A DNA stretch of 64,000 nt, from contig CM074758.1 in assembly GCA_037355855.1 (NCBI GenBank), forward strand, positions 6,855,001 to 6,919,000, read 5' to 3'. A program made the position numbers and the translations under genes. The DNA is from Pseudo-nitzschia pungens. Taxonomy: Eukaryota > Bacillariophyta > Bacillariophyceae > Bacillariales > Bacillariaceae. The notes beneath the pieces were generated by a model, which was not told the DNA's origin, made no database searches, and worked only from the letters and a program-made list of their open reading frames with translations. Positions 19,806 through 30,289 of this stretch are shown here, piece after piece (the stretch's first letter is position 1; every line of letters begins with the position of its first letter).

Positions 19806-21245
19806 ATGGCGACCAAAGGAACCAAACTGAAACCTTTCAACATCACACGGGAGGACTGGCCGGAAGACGCCACCACCGTAAAGATGAACGTAGACAGCGA
19901 ACAAGGTGGAATCGCATTCAGCGACTACCTGAAAGTTCTCAATGGTACTGAAAGACCAGAACTCTTCCTTATCTGGAAGAGAGACTTTGACCAGAAAATT
20001 GCTGGCAATGACAAACTCAACGGAGACCAGAAATTGGAGGTTCTACAGAGAATCCTCTCTATTGAGGCACTCGGACTTGTCCAACGAACGCTCGCGCGGA
20101 CCTACTTGGCTGAACCAACCCACAAGGTCCATCACACCAGACACGTACAGAACAAGATCCAAGAGATCGCGCAAAGGGACCAAGCAAACATCCTGCTATC
20201 AATGGGGCAAGACGCCACCGAAACTCCCACGGGAGCCTCCAAGGAGACGGCAAAGGAGAAATCTCCAAACGCCGACAAAACCGACACAGCCACGGCGAGA
20301 TCGGACAAAGAATCAGAGACCGACAGTCTCGAGTCTCCAATCCCAAAGAAAAAGGTCGCAAGCGCCCTCACCCAGTACTACCAATCCCAGGAGTACAGAA
20401 AGGATGTCATCGAGGAATGCATGCATGCCCTCAAGCTCAAAATCTTTGGCAATGACCAACACGGCAAGCGCTCGTATATCGTCCTCCGCCGATTCATGCG
20501 AGGCATGCGCGTGGACCTCAAACATGGCATTAGAGCCTGGGCCAATCGAATGGCCGAACTCCAAAGCTACCTCCCAGACTGCCTCTGGGAATGTGGCAGT
20601 GACCAAATGGAAACACCAAGAAGTTTCACCCAAGGAGAAATGAAGGAAATCTTGGATTCCAACATGACCCACTCCCAACGCGAGAAGCTGGAGCACATTA
20701 GTTGGGACCTCTACACCCACTCCTTTAACACCACTATCGACAAGCTCGAAAACCTGGAAATCACCATCCGGAAGGAAGCAGTAATGCAACAACGCATCAC
20801 CGACCTCGAAAAGCAGACCGGTGTCACCAAGAAGACCCCCAAGGCCGCATCTGGGGGAGGAACCCACCACGGGAAATCCCCTGGCAAAAAGAAGCGCCCT
20901 GTGGACAACAGCAACAAACAGCTATGCAAGACCTGTGGCAAGGTCCATGCCGGCAAATGCTGGAAACTAACCGGCGGACCCCCCAAGAAGGGAAAGTTCG
21001 ACCGGGAGACCATCAACTTGCTCAAGGAGCACTTTGTGGCAAAAGAACAAGACTCAGACGCTGAGCAACACTCCAAACCCCACTGGGGAAGGAACCTATC
21101 GAACCACGAGTACTCTTATGTACTGGCCACGGCCCAAGCTGACCACGAAGTCTCCGATGACGAGATCGACATCTCCGAACGGGAACTCAAAGAGTACAGA
21201 AGAAAGTACAGAAAGACCTTTAAAAAGAAAGGATCCCACAACTGA
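19806..21245 (+). CDS. gag: Gag protein of Gy-4
   Basis: 479 residues, starting at CACCATGG. It is the particle-forming protein of the element. Residues 1-110 are a folded N-terminal region. Residues 130-185 are a charged, Thr/Ser/Lys-rich linker. Residues 190-350 are a capsid-like helical region (RRFMRGMRVDLKHGIRAWAN, then LQSYLPDCLW). A basic GGGTHHGKSPGKKKRP stretch precedes a cysteine motif near residue 375, CKTCGKVHAGKC. Its spacing, CX2CX3HX3C, is one residue shorter in each of the last two gaps than the canonical zinc knuckle. The acidic then basic C-terminus ends KKKGSHN, then TGA. The next codon is the ATG of pol in the same frame. Protein is distinct from the Gy-1/2/3 gag type. Confidence 0.93.
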   Translation: MATKGTKLKPFNITREDWPEDATTVKMNVDSEQGGIAFSDYLKVLNGTERPELFLIWKRDFDQKIAGNDKLNGDQKLEVLQRILSIEALGLVQRTLARTYLAEPTHKVHHTRHVQNKIQEIAQRDQANILLSMGQDATETPTGASKETAKEKSPNADKTDTATARSDKESETDSLESPIPKKKVASALTQYYQSQEYRKDVIEECMHALKLKIFGNDQHGKRSYIVLRRFMRGMRVDLKHGIRAWANRMAELQSYLPDCLWECGSDQMETPRSFTQGEMKEILDSNMTHSQREKLEHISWDLYTHSFNTTIDKLENLEITIRKEAVMQQRITDLEKQTGVTKKTPKAASGGGTHHGKSPGKKKRPVDNSNKQLCKTCGKVHAGKCWKLTGGPPKKGKFDRETINLLKEHFVAKEQDSDAEQHSKPHWGRNLSNHEYSYVLATAQADHEVSDDEIDISERELKEYRRKYRKTFKKKGSHN

Positions 21246-24200
21246 ATGGCCAATACCATCCACACCGGACCACGCATAATCAATCGATTTGCGGACGTCT
21301 GTGTGGAGGTATTGGACCACAAGGGAAGGGGGAGGATGCTCTGGGGCCTACTCGACTCCGGGTGCTCCAAATCCATCATACTAAGGCACTTTGTCAACCG
21401 AAGTCAACTAACGAACCGAGACCAAAGATCTGTCACCTACAACACATATGGAGGCAAGTTCAGAACCAAGTCTGCGGCTTCAGTGGGACTAAGGCTGATA
21501 GAATTTTCAAACTCCAAGACCATCAAATGGACCTTCCAAGTGGATGAGTATCATCACCATGAGGAAGTACCCTATGACATGATTATAGGATCCGACCTAA
21601 TGGCACAACTGGGACTGGATATAAAATACAGCTCCCGTACGATCGAATGGCAGGGTGACTCTATTCCCATGAAGGGGATGGGGGAGCTCTCTGACCCGGA
21701 CAAATGTGAGGCAGTATTCTTTGCCAACACACAAAGTCCAATCCTCCAACAAGAGGAAGAAAGGCAAGCCAAAATCCTGGACGCCGACTACTCCAAAGTC
21801 GATATAGATGCTATGGTCAATGACCTGGAGATTACAGACGCGTCCAAGGAAGCTCTGAAGAAAACACTGAAGAAATTCCCAACACTCTTTGGAGGAGGAT
21901 TGGGTCTGCTCAAAAATATAGAACCGGTGTCCATTGAACTCCAACCAGGGGTCAAACCGGTCCGGCAGAGGTACTATTCTGTACCCCATGCCTTTGAACA
22001 AGCACTCCGAAAGGAGATCACCAGGCTCTGTGATATTGGAGTCCTGGAAAAACTCCCCCACGATGACGACTCACCGTGGGCATCCCCTACCTTCTGTCAA
22101 CCCAAGAAGACAGGAGACATTCGCGTCCTAACCGACTTTCGAAAGATGAACGCAGCCATCCAAAGGAAACCATTCCCACTACCACGAATAGGGGAAACGA
22201 TCCAAAGACTACAAAAGTTCAAGTCAGCTACGGCGCTTGACTTGTCCCAGGGATATTATACCATTCCCATTTGCAAGGAGAGCCAGAAGATCTGCTCTAC
22301 CATTTTACCATGGGGAAAATATGCCTACAAACGATTGGCAATGGGAATTGCATGTGCACCCGATATCTTCCAGTCAGTCATGATGAACCTGCTCGGGGAC
22401 CTGGACTATGTCCTTGTCTATATCGATGACATCCTAATCATACAGAGGGAAGGCGAGTCCGAACAGGATCACCTCAGCAAAATAGATACAGTCCTACAGC
22501 GACTGGACGATGCTGGCTTCCGAGCCAACCTCAGAAAATCCTTTTTCATGCAAAAAGAAGTGGAATATCTGGGATTTCTGTTAACAACAGAAGGCATTCA
22601 GCCCCAGCCAAAGAAACTGGAGGCGATGAAGCGACTAGAAGCCCCCAAGAACACCAAGCAACTCAAGATGTTTCTTGGAATGGTAAACTTTTACAGGGAC
22701 ATGTGGAAGCGCCGCTCCCACATCCTAGCCCCTCTGAACAAACTCGCAGGGAAAAAGGGCAAAATGAACTGGTATTGGGGTCCAGCAGAGCAGAAAGCTT
22801 TCATGGAGGCGAAGAGGATGCTCGCAGATGAAGCTAAGCTTGCATTCCCGGACTTTACGAAACCATTTCATCTCTACTCAGACGCCAGCGATAGGCAACT
22901 GGGAGCAACTGTATGCCAAGATGGCAAGCCCCTTGGTTTCTACACCCGGAAGCTGAACTCGGCGCAGCTCAACTACACTGTTGGAGAAAAAGAACTCCTG
23001 GGCATAGTAGAAGGCCTGAAGGCATTCGAAGGAATCCTACGAGGACAAGATGTGATTATTCACACAGACCACCTTAACCTGCTCTATCAGCAGATGCCCA
23101 CCCAAAGGATGGTCCGGTGGAGACTCCTCATGGAGGAGTTCCACCCGGTAGTCAAGCATGTGGCTGGCAAAGACAACGATGCAGCAGATGCACTATCACG
23201 ACTGGATATTACGGATGACCCAGCAGATACGGTGGAATGGCTACCACCAAATAAGCCCCTCACCTACGCGGATGAGGAAGAGCACCTCCGGCAACTCCTA
23301 TTCCCGCTTGGAGAAGCGCCGGAAGAATTCCAGGGCAATAGTGCATTCCCACTTGCCCCGGACATGATTCAGTTCTACCAGCAAAAGGACACAGGAATCA
23401 TGAGTGCTCTGGAAAAAGACAATCAACTAACCACCAAAATGGTGGAAGGTTACAACCTAATCCACAAAGAAGGAAAGATTCTGATTCCCGACAAACTCAA
23501 GGACAGAGTCATGGAATGGTACCACAGCATGTTGGTCCATCCCGGAGAAAAGAGAATGGAACAGAGCATACGCTCGGTGTTCACCTGGAAGGGCCTACGA
23601 AAGGACGTTCAGGACCTCTGTAAACACTGTCACACGTGCCAGATGTTCAAAAAGAGTGGCCGGAAGAAGTATGGACTACTACCGGAGAAAGCAGTGGAAG
23701 TCACCAAATGGCAGAGGGTCAATGTGGACCTCTGGGGACCTGCAACTGTCCACAACAAAAATGGTAAAGACTACCACATCCATGTCCTCACCATGGTGGA
23801 CCCAGTGACCGGATGGTTTGAACTGGCTCACCTGAAGGACTCCCCAAATGCAGCAGAAACTCAACGATTGTTGGATAGTACCTGGCTAGCAAGATATCCT
23901 CGACCAAAAGAAATCGGATTCGATGGTGGAAGTAAGTTCAAAGCAGAGTTCCAAGAACTCTGTGACAACATGGGGATGAGGAGAAAACCCAGTGGCGCCT
24001 GGAACCCACAATCCAACTCAGTGCTGGAGAGAATCCACCAGGTCCTGAAGGACTGCCTATTGTCCTTTAACCTGGAACAGAGAGACCTCCACGAGAAGGA
24101 CCCCTTTGAGGAGTTCACTACCAAGGCGGCCTATGCTATTAGAAGCGCCATCCATACAACTCTGGGGTATTCCCCAGCACAACTGGTGTTCGGACGGGAT

Positions 24201-24509
24201 ATGTTCATGCCTGTGAACTTCCCAGTGGATTGGGAAGCAATCCAAGCAAGGAAACAAAAGAGTATCCACAAGAGTAATATCCGGGAGAATCAGAAGAGGA
24301 TTCCCCATGTCTACAAGGAAGGAGACTATGTCACCCTGGAAAGGAAGGGCATTGTTCCGAAACTATCCTTCCCACGACAAGGACCTTACAAGGTGATCAA
24401 GGCCCATAACAATGGAACTGTAACTATTGAAACTGCGCCCTTTGTAACCGATCGGGTTAACATTAGGAGAGTACACCCCTATTATTGCAGGGATCCTACT
24501 AAATCGTAA
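21246..24509 (+). CDS. pol: Pol polyprotein of Gy-4 (protease, RT, RNase H, integrase)
   Basis: 1087 residues, open and complete. Aspartic protease: LLDSGCSKSII near residue 37, then IIGSDLMAQLGL near 115. RT: VLTDFRKMN, ALDLSQGYYTIP and VYIDDILII, with Tyr 392 and Asp 394-395 intact. RNase H: YSDASDRQLGA near 540, EKELLGIVEGL, HTDHLNL and NDAADALSR, covering the D-E-D-D set. Integrase: an HHCC-like zinc region (HSMLVHPGEKRM ... CKHCHTC) around 760-800. The catalytic triad has Asp in NVDLWGP near 824, Asp in GFDGGSKF and Glu in SVLERIHQ. A GPYKVIKA module near the C-terminus is typical of gypsy integrases. Integrase after RNase H places it in Ty3/gypsy. Expression requires passing the gag TGA or reinitiating at the abutting ATG. 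Confidence 0.96.
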   Translation: MANTIHTGPRIINRFADVCVEVLDHKGRGRMLWGLLDSGCSKSIILRHFVNRSQLTNRDQRSVTYNTYGGKFRTKSAASVGLRLIEFSNSKTIKWTFQVDEYHHHEEVPYDMIIGSDLMAQLGLDIKYSSRTIEWQGDSIPMKGMGELSDPDKCEAVFFANTQSPILQQEEERQAKILDADYSKVDIDAMVNDLEITDASKEALKKTLKKFPTLFGGGLGLLKNIEPVSIELQPGVKPVRQRYYSVPHAFEQALRKEITRLCDIGVLEKLPHDDDSPWASPTFCQPKKTGDIRVLTDFRKMNAAIQRKPFPLPRIGETIQRLQKFKSATALDLSQGYYTIPICKESQKICSTILPWGKYAYKRLAMGIACAPDIFQSVMMNLLGDLDYVLVYIDDILIIQREGESEQDHLSKIDTVLQRLDDAGFRANLRKSFFMQKEVEYLGFLLTTEGIQPQPKKLEAMKRLEAPKNTKQLKMFLGMVNFYRDMWKRRSHILAPLNKLAGKKGKMNWYWGPAEQKAFMEAKRMLADEAKLAFPDFTKPFHLYSDASDRQLGATVCQDGKPLGFYTRKLNSAQLNYTVGEKELLGIVEGLKAFEGILRGQDVIIHTDHLNLLYQQMPTQRMVRWRLLMEEFHPVVKHVAGKDNDAADALSRLDITDDPADTVEWLPPNKPLTYADEEEHLRQLLFPLGEAPEEFQGNSAFPLAPDMIQFYQQKDTGIMSALEKDNQLTTKMVEGYNLIHKEGKILIPDKLKDRVMEWYHSMLVHPGEKRMEQSIRSVFTWKGLRKDVQDLCKHCHTCQMFKKSGRKKYGLLPEKAVEVTKWQRVNVDLWGPATVHNKNGKDYHIHVLTMVDPVTGWFELAHLKDSPNAAETQRLLDSTWLARYPRPKEIGFDGGSKFKAEFQELCDNMGMRRKPSGAWNPQSNSVLERIHQVLKDCLLSFNLEQRDLHEKDPFEEFTTKAAYAIRSAIHTTLGYSPAQLVFGRDMFMPVNFPVDWEAIQARKQKSIHKSNIRENQKRIPHVYKEGDYVTLERKGIVPKLSFPRQGPYKVIKAHNNGTVTIETAPFVTDRVNIRRVHPYYCRDPTKS

Positions 24510-24527
24510 CAGTACCATGGAGGAGTA

Positions 24528-24717
24528 TGCCGTGCACCAAAATACAGTCACGAGTCCACTCGGGACTGGATTAAGGATAAGGATAAAAGAATCAGCGAGC
24601 CGACAGAATCGCTGATTCGGAGGGCTCTTAGAACTGTAGCAAATAGACTAACCAATAGGGCTCACAATTTGCATATCACTACTACTTTCTAATCACTAGT
24701 AGACCCGGGGTATGGCA
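24528..24717 (+). repeat. Gy-4 3' LTR
   Basis: 190 bp, matching 18866-19055 at every position I compared. TSD ATACT follows. Confidence 0.95.
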
Positions 24718-27700
24718 ATACTGTCACTATGTTTTCTGCTTACTGCCCTGTTGAAAATGATAGGGGTCTTGGTTCCGTCTGGAATCAACAGTGCCGCTAC
24801 TTTCAAGCAGCTGAAAATCTTTTCAGTCCCAATCCATGCATTCTTTTTCACAGGGATTTGACTGCTGCCCTTCAAGTCTGTCTGGGTGCAGGTGATCAAG
24901 TCATTGTTGGGATTGACCAGAATGCTGATGTCAGGACTGATGGCTTGTCTTTTGAGCTCAAGGCTCTTGGTTTCAGAGATGCCATTCTTACCCTTCATAG
25001 TACGTCTTCTCCTCCTGCCACTCACAACCGCAACACTACCAGAACACCAATTGATGCCATTTGGGTCTCTGAGAATGTTGATGTTCTCAGGGCTGGGTAT
25101 TGTCCCTTTGGTGGTGTCTATGGTATGGAATCTGACCATAGACTGCTTTGGATTGAGGTTTGTAATTGCAGCCTCATGGGCAAACATTTGCCACCTCCTG
25201 TGAGATTCTCTCACTCCAAACTCCAGTCCTCCCACCCTCATCTGCGACAACGGTATTTCAAGCGTGTCAGGCACAGCTTTCTCCAGGCTGGAGTGTTTTC
25301 TCTCCAAGCTAAGCTGGAGCACCTCCTGGCTCAGTTTCAGTCTGGGGATATTTCTGTGCGCACTGATCTCATCACCACATATGAAGTACTCCATGAAACC
25401 TCTACCTCTCTCAGGCTCTCTGTTGAACAACACCTCTGCCATACTAGAGCTGGTTTGGTTCCATGGTCACCAAAGCTGCAAGTCTATCGTGATACCATTG
25501 ACTTTTGGCGGCGTGTTGTTAAGTTGAGACAGGGTGTGTCCACCAGTCATACTGTTTTGAAAAGGTTGGCCTGCAAGCTTTCTCTCTACAAAGGAGAACA
25601 CAGTGACCTTTCCAGTGCTCTCCTCCATCTGAAACAAGCTTACAAGCAATACCGGGCAGTGAAGAAATTGGCCCCCTCATGGAGAGACTCCTTCAATCAA
25701 GGCCTGGTGGATGCACTTCTTGCTGAAGGCAAGCCTCACAACCAGCATGCTTCCCAGATTCGTGCCAGGATGCGCAGGGAACGTCTTCAACGAGAGCTTG
25801 GTCTCGCTGCTCGGTCTATTCGGGGACGTGTCAACAAGTCAGCAGTCTTGCGCGCTATTGCAGTGGGCCATGATGGTGTTGAACAGGTCTTGGAATCTCA
25901 GTCTACTATGGTTCCAGCTATGGCTGAATCCAATGTCCGGCGTCAACAGCAGTGTATTGGCACTCCTTCCATGACTCCCTCCTTCATTCAAGATTTTGGC
26001 TACCTAGGCACTGCCCATGCTGCTCCCCAAGTCCTTGATGGCACATACATTCCTCCTCCTGCCACTGACAAATACCTTTCTGAATTTCTTTCCTGTCTCA
26101 AAGTCCCTGACTCTCTTCTGAGTTTGCCCCCCTTTGACTATTCAGTGTGTCCAGCTGACAATGCTGCTGCCTGGAAACGCCAGAGGGAACGCACAGCAAG
26201 TGAACCTTCTTGTTTGAGTTTTGCCCACCACAAGGCATTTGCCCTGGATCCCCAGCTGAACAAGTTTGACACTCTCCTGAGATCCGTCCCTTTGATTGTT
26301 GGCTTCTCTCCTTCTGCTTGGCAGGTCATCACTGATGTTGAGATCTTCAAGAAACCTGGTGAATATAGAGTGGATAAGATGAGACTCATCCAGTTGATGT
26401 CTCCTGAGTTCCAAATCAACAACAAGATGATTGGCAGACGAATTCTTGCCCATGCTGAACGTGCCAATGCCGTGGCTGTTGATCAACATGGAAGCAGGAA
26501 ACACCACAAGGCCATCAACACCTGCCTGAACAAGAAGCTCATATGTGATGTGTTGCGGCAGAAGCGCAGATCCGGTGCTGTTGCTATGAATGATGCCAAT
26601 GGCTGCTATGATAGGATCTCTCATCCCATTGCAGGTCTCACTCTCCAGAGCTTTGGGGTTCCTGCACATGTGTGTGAGGTTCTTTTGTCTACTTTGCAAC
26701 TTGCCAAGCACCACATCAAAACTGGTTTTGGTCGGTCCGGCCCTGTGTATGGTGATGAACTTGTTCCTCTCAGTGGTTGTGGCCAAGGCAATGGTATTGG
26801 TCCAACTCTTTGGGCTTTGGTGTCAACAATTGTCTTCCGAATGATGCAACAGGCTGGGCATGGTGTCCATCTTCTCACTTCATTGTCACTGCAACCGGTT
26901 TCTCTTGTGGGTTTTGCCTTTGTGGATGACACAGATTTGTTTTGTGCTGGCTCTGATTCCTCCACATCTGGTGAGGAATTAGCTGTTGACTTTCAGGAAG
27001 CTCTTGACCGGTGGGCTGGTGGGATTATTGCCACTGGTGGTGCTATTGAACCTGCCAAATCCTTCTGTTATTTGATTGATTTCAAATGGAATGGATCCGG
27101 TTGGGATTATCGCTCCATTGCTGACATGCCCGGTGACTTCTCTGTTGCTGACAAAAATGGCAATCGAGCTACCCTGGATCGGTTTGAAGTTGACCATGCT
27201 GACAAGACCCTTGGGGTTTTTATCTCCATGGATGGCAATGAGGAAGCACAGATTGCTCACATGAAGTCACAGTCTCAGTCTTTTGGCTCTCAACTCAGGG
27301 CTTCCAAGTGTGAGAAGAGAGCATCCCTCTACACCTTCAAGTATTCTTTCATGAAGTCTGTTGAATACCCCATGCCTGTCACGCAACTTGATGAGGCCAC
27401 TTGGACTAAGATAATTCACCCAGCACTTGTTCCTGTGCTGAATAAAGCAGGGATGTCACGGACATTTCCTCGACATGTGTTCTATGGTCCTTCCCTCTAT
27501 CAAGGCTTTGGTTTCATCCATCCATACCTCCTCCAAGAGTTCAGTCATATTGCCACCCTCTTTCAGGAATCTGTCAGGTCCTCACAAACTGGTAGGATTC
27601 TCAGGCTAACTGCTGAGTCTCTACGGCTCGAACTTGGCATTCCTCTCCATCTTGGTGTCACACCATATCATCCCTTTGCTTCATACGTCACTCCCTGCTG

Positions 27701-29987
27701 GTACAAACATGTGTGGAAGTTTTTCTCTGTTCACCCTGTGAGCTTGTTTGAAGACTTCCCAGATCTTCCTCTGTTACGTTCCAATGACTGTTATCTCATG
27801 CAAGCCTTTGTCAACTCTGGCTTCAGAGGTGCTGACTTGTCCCTCTTGAATCACATGCGCATGTCCCTCAAGGCTATTTCCCTTGCTGACATTTGTACTC
27901 CAGATGGGAAAAGACTCTCTCCCATGGCCTTCCAGCTGACATCCTCCAATCACTTGAGGGATCATCTTGACTGGCCTAGATGTCCTCCATCTTGGCCTCC
28001 AGCAGCAAAGCGCTTATGGACGAAGGCTCTTCAGACCTGTTTTCTTCCCCCCTGTCCACCCCCCGCAGCCAGGGCACTGGCTCCTTCTTTTCACCTTGGG
28101 AATTGGCTCTCTCCCCAGACAGCTTCTCTTTGGCCTTGGTTTATGTCTTTATCCACCAACAGAATATTCTTCAAAACTTCTACTGGCTGGATTGTGAGCA
28201 CCTCCCAGGGCAGGGGCAGATACAGGGTCACTTCTGAAACCATTTCTGACAAACCAGCATGTGCTGATGTGCTTGTCTGCCCTGTTATCTGTGGACAAGT
28301 TGTACGCGTTGTTGGGTCCTCAGCCTTTGTTTCCGAACCTCCTGACATGGATCCTCTGGAGTACAATCCATATGACTCTCTTCCAGACTCCCCTGCAGAT
28401 GCCTTTGATTCACTCTGTGCGTCTCCAAGGGTACTTCTCCACAAATATTCCCTACCACAGGCTGGCTGTCAGCACCTTGTTGATGCTATTGAGAGTGGTA
28501 CTGCCAGTGCTGTATGTGATGGATTTGATCCGGACCTTCTCAGAGGAACTTCTGCTTTCATTTTGTCACCCAATACCTCCACCAAGACTGCTTCATTGTT
28601 CCTCACTGGCTGTAATTTTGTCAGTGGATCCCCTGAGGATCAATCTTCCTACAGGAGTGAACTGGCAGGAATCATTGGGGTTCTCACCTGCTGCACTGCT
28701 CTGGTGAGTATCTTTGATATTGCTTCTGGCTCTATCACTATTGCTCTGGATGGTGACACAGCTCTCAAACAGGCTAAGGGATCATGGCCATTGGTTATTT
28801 CCCAGAAGTCTTTTGATTATGTTTATGTCATCAGAAACATGATTTCTGCCCTGCCAATCTCTGTGCACTTTCAGTGGGTTCAGGGCCATCAAGCTGGAAT
28901 CTTTCTTGATTGGTGGGCCCTTCGCAATCATCAGGTTGACAGCATGGCAAAGGCATTTCTCTCTGTCCATAGAGCTTCTGCCCATCACTATCCCAGACTT
29001 GTGTTTGAGCCTTGGGCATTTTCTCTCAATGGATGCAAGTGTTCAAGGTTTGATCAGAATGCTTTGCATGTTGCCATTTCGGGTCCTCCTCTTCTTCAAT
29101 ATTGGCAGACCCACCATGACATCCCCATTCCACAACCTGTTTTGAGTTCCATCCATTGGTGTGCCCATCTGTCTGCCTTCAAGCGTCTACCTCCTGGCAT
29201 GCAAAGATGGTTTGTCAAGTTTGCTTCTGGCAGTATTGGTGTTGGCAACCAACTCCTTCACTACCAGTATCAGGATCACTCCAGGTGCCCATTGTGTGAT
29301 GCAGACAACGAGAAGGTTTCTCATGTGCTCTCCTGCAAGGATCCTGGGGCTGTCAGGCACAGTGTGTCTGCCTTCACGGGACCACTGCAGAAGAGGCTTG
29401 AAGTTGAACAAACTGATCCATCATTGGTTGCTGCCATTGTGGATCTTCTCACCAGAGTTCGGAAGGGCCAGAGAATTTCTCCATCATCCTACTCACTTGC
29501 AATTGCTTCAGCTGTCAGGGCACAGAGGACTATTGGTTGGCACAACTGGCTTCTTGGTAGGTGGTCTCCTCTCTGGTATCACATCCAAGCCAAGTACTAC
29601 TCCCAAATTGGAAGCAAGCGCTCTCCCAAACGTTGGGCTACAGCTATCATCCATCAGTTCTTTCTTACCTCCTGGGATCTTTGGACCTATAGGAATGAAC
29701 GACTCCATGGTCCTGGGGGTACCCTTGATGCTGAACAACACCAATCTCTTGATGCTTCCATCTCCTCTGAATTGGCAATTGGTGCAGCTGGTGCACTTCC
29801 CCAGTCACACTCCCTGTTACAAACCCCTTTCCACGTCCTACAAGGTTACACCCTGACTGCCAAGCGGCAGTGGCTTGCAACCATCCACCTTGCAAGGAAG
29901 CAGTATGCAGCGCCTGTCCCACCAGTGCAGCCATACCAACAAGAGGCTGCTCTTCTCAGAGCCTGGCTTACTGGACCTCAGGGTTGA

Positions 29988-30289
29988 TTACACTTTGTAC
30001 CTTGGTCTTGTCTTCTGTTCCTGCTTCTCATCCTGTCCCATCCCTTTTGATACTGGCTCTTATCCCAATATCTCCATTCCCATCTCACTTTCTCTCAAGT
30101 CCCTATTTTGTGGGACTTGTTTGTCTTTTTCCCTGCTTGATCTTCAAGGTTTGTTTGAAAAATTTGTCGTTCTACCACTTGGGGTCCTGACTCTTTGATG
30201 GAGGCGACGTTAAAGTCTGGTTACAGACTGAGTAATTTAGTTTCACCTTTGGTGAATAAAGTTATTTAAATACGTATATTAATTAATAT
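29988..30289 (+). other. LINE 3' untranslated region
   Basis: About 300 bp between the ORF2 stop and resumption of Copia sequence. It contains GGTGAATAAAGTTATTT near 30252, including AATAAA, and ends TATATTAATTAATAT. There is no homopolymer tail. Confidence 0.75.

Larger units (their letters stand above)
18866..24717 (+). mobile_element. Gy-4: complete, apparently intact Ty3/gypsy element
   Basis: 5852 bp with 190-bp LTRs at 18866-19055 and 24528-24717 that I cannot tell apart, and TSD ATACT at 18861-18865 and 24718-24722. The LTRs run TGCCGTGCACC...GGGTATGGCA. Gag (479 aa) and Pol (1087 aa) are both open, in the same frame and separated only by TGA directly followed by ATG. The polypurine tract ACCATGGAGGAGTA ends at 24527. 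No chromodomain is evident; the C-terminus has a GPY-type module. It interrupts LINE ORF2 in the endonuclease. Of all the elements here it has the best case for being currently mobile. Confidence 0.95.
15088..29987 (+). pseudogene. LINE ORF2 (endonuclease-RT-RNase H), interrupted twice
   Basis: Coding pieces are 15088-15148, 18354-18865 and 24723-29987, about 1945 codons. The frame is continuous across both joins once each TSD is counted once. The ATG overlaps the ORF1 stop. APE endonuclease spans about residues 64-335: Glu in ALFAEHCLNE, GIDQNAD near 256, TPIDAIW, and SDHRLLW near 329. RT includes NDANGCYDRIS near 810, GCGQGNGIGP, and FVDD near 922 in place of the commoner YADD. RNase H: SYRSELAG near 1500, LDGDT near 1534 and VDSMAK near 1597. 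A CCHC finger, CPLC...SHVLSC, lies near 1712. Apart from the two insertions I see no stop or frameshift, so the LINE was probably competent when hit. Broken in its present state. Confidence 0.88.
13368..30289 (+). mobile_element. LINE (APE-endonuclease, RT, RNase H), split by Gy-3 and Gy-4
   Basis: Non-LTR retrotransposon of about 7.9 kb after subtracting Gy-3 and Gy-4. It has ORF1, ORF2 and a ~300-bp 3' region ending GTATATTAATTAATAT with no poly-A tail. Both junctions lie in Copia pol, but the flanks overlap: 12789-13367 and 30290-30868 are homologous 579-bp segments, about 8 percent diverged. The 5' junction is an abrupt change after ATGTCT at 13367, and ORF1 is open through it, so the LINE may be 5'-truncated. 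The order APE, RT, RNase H, zinc finger resembles I-superfamily LINEs; I did not resolve the clade. Confidence 0.88.

Noticed and set aside
24281..24509. A chromodomain at the Gy-4 integrase C-terminus.
   Set aside because: Only a GPY-type module is visible; no aromatic-cage chromodomain pattern follows before the stop.
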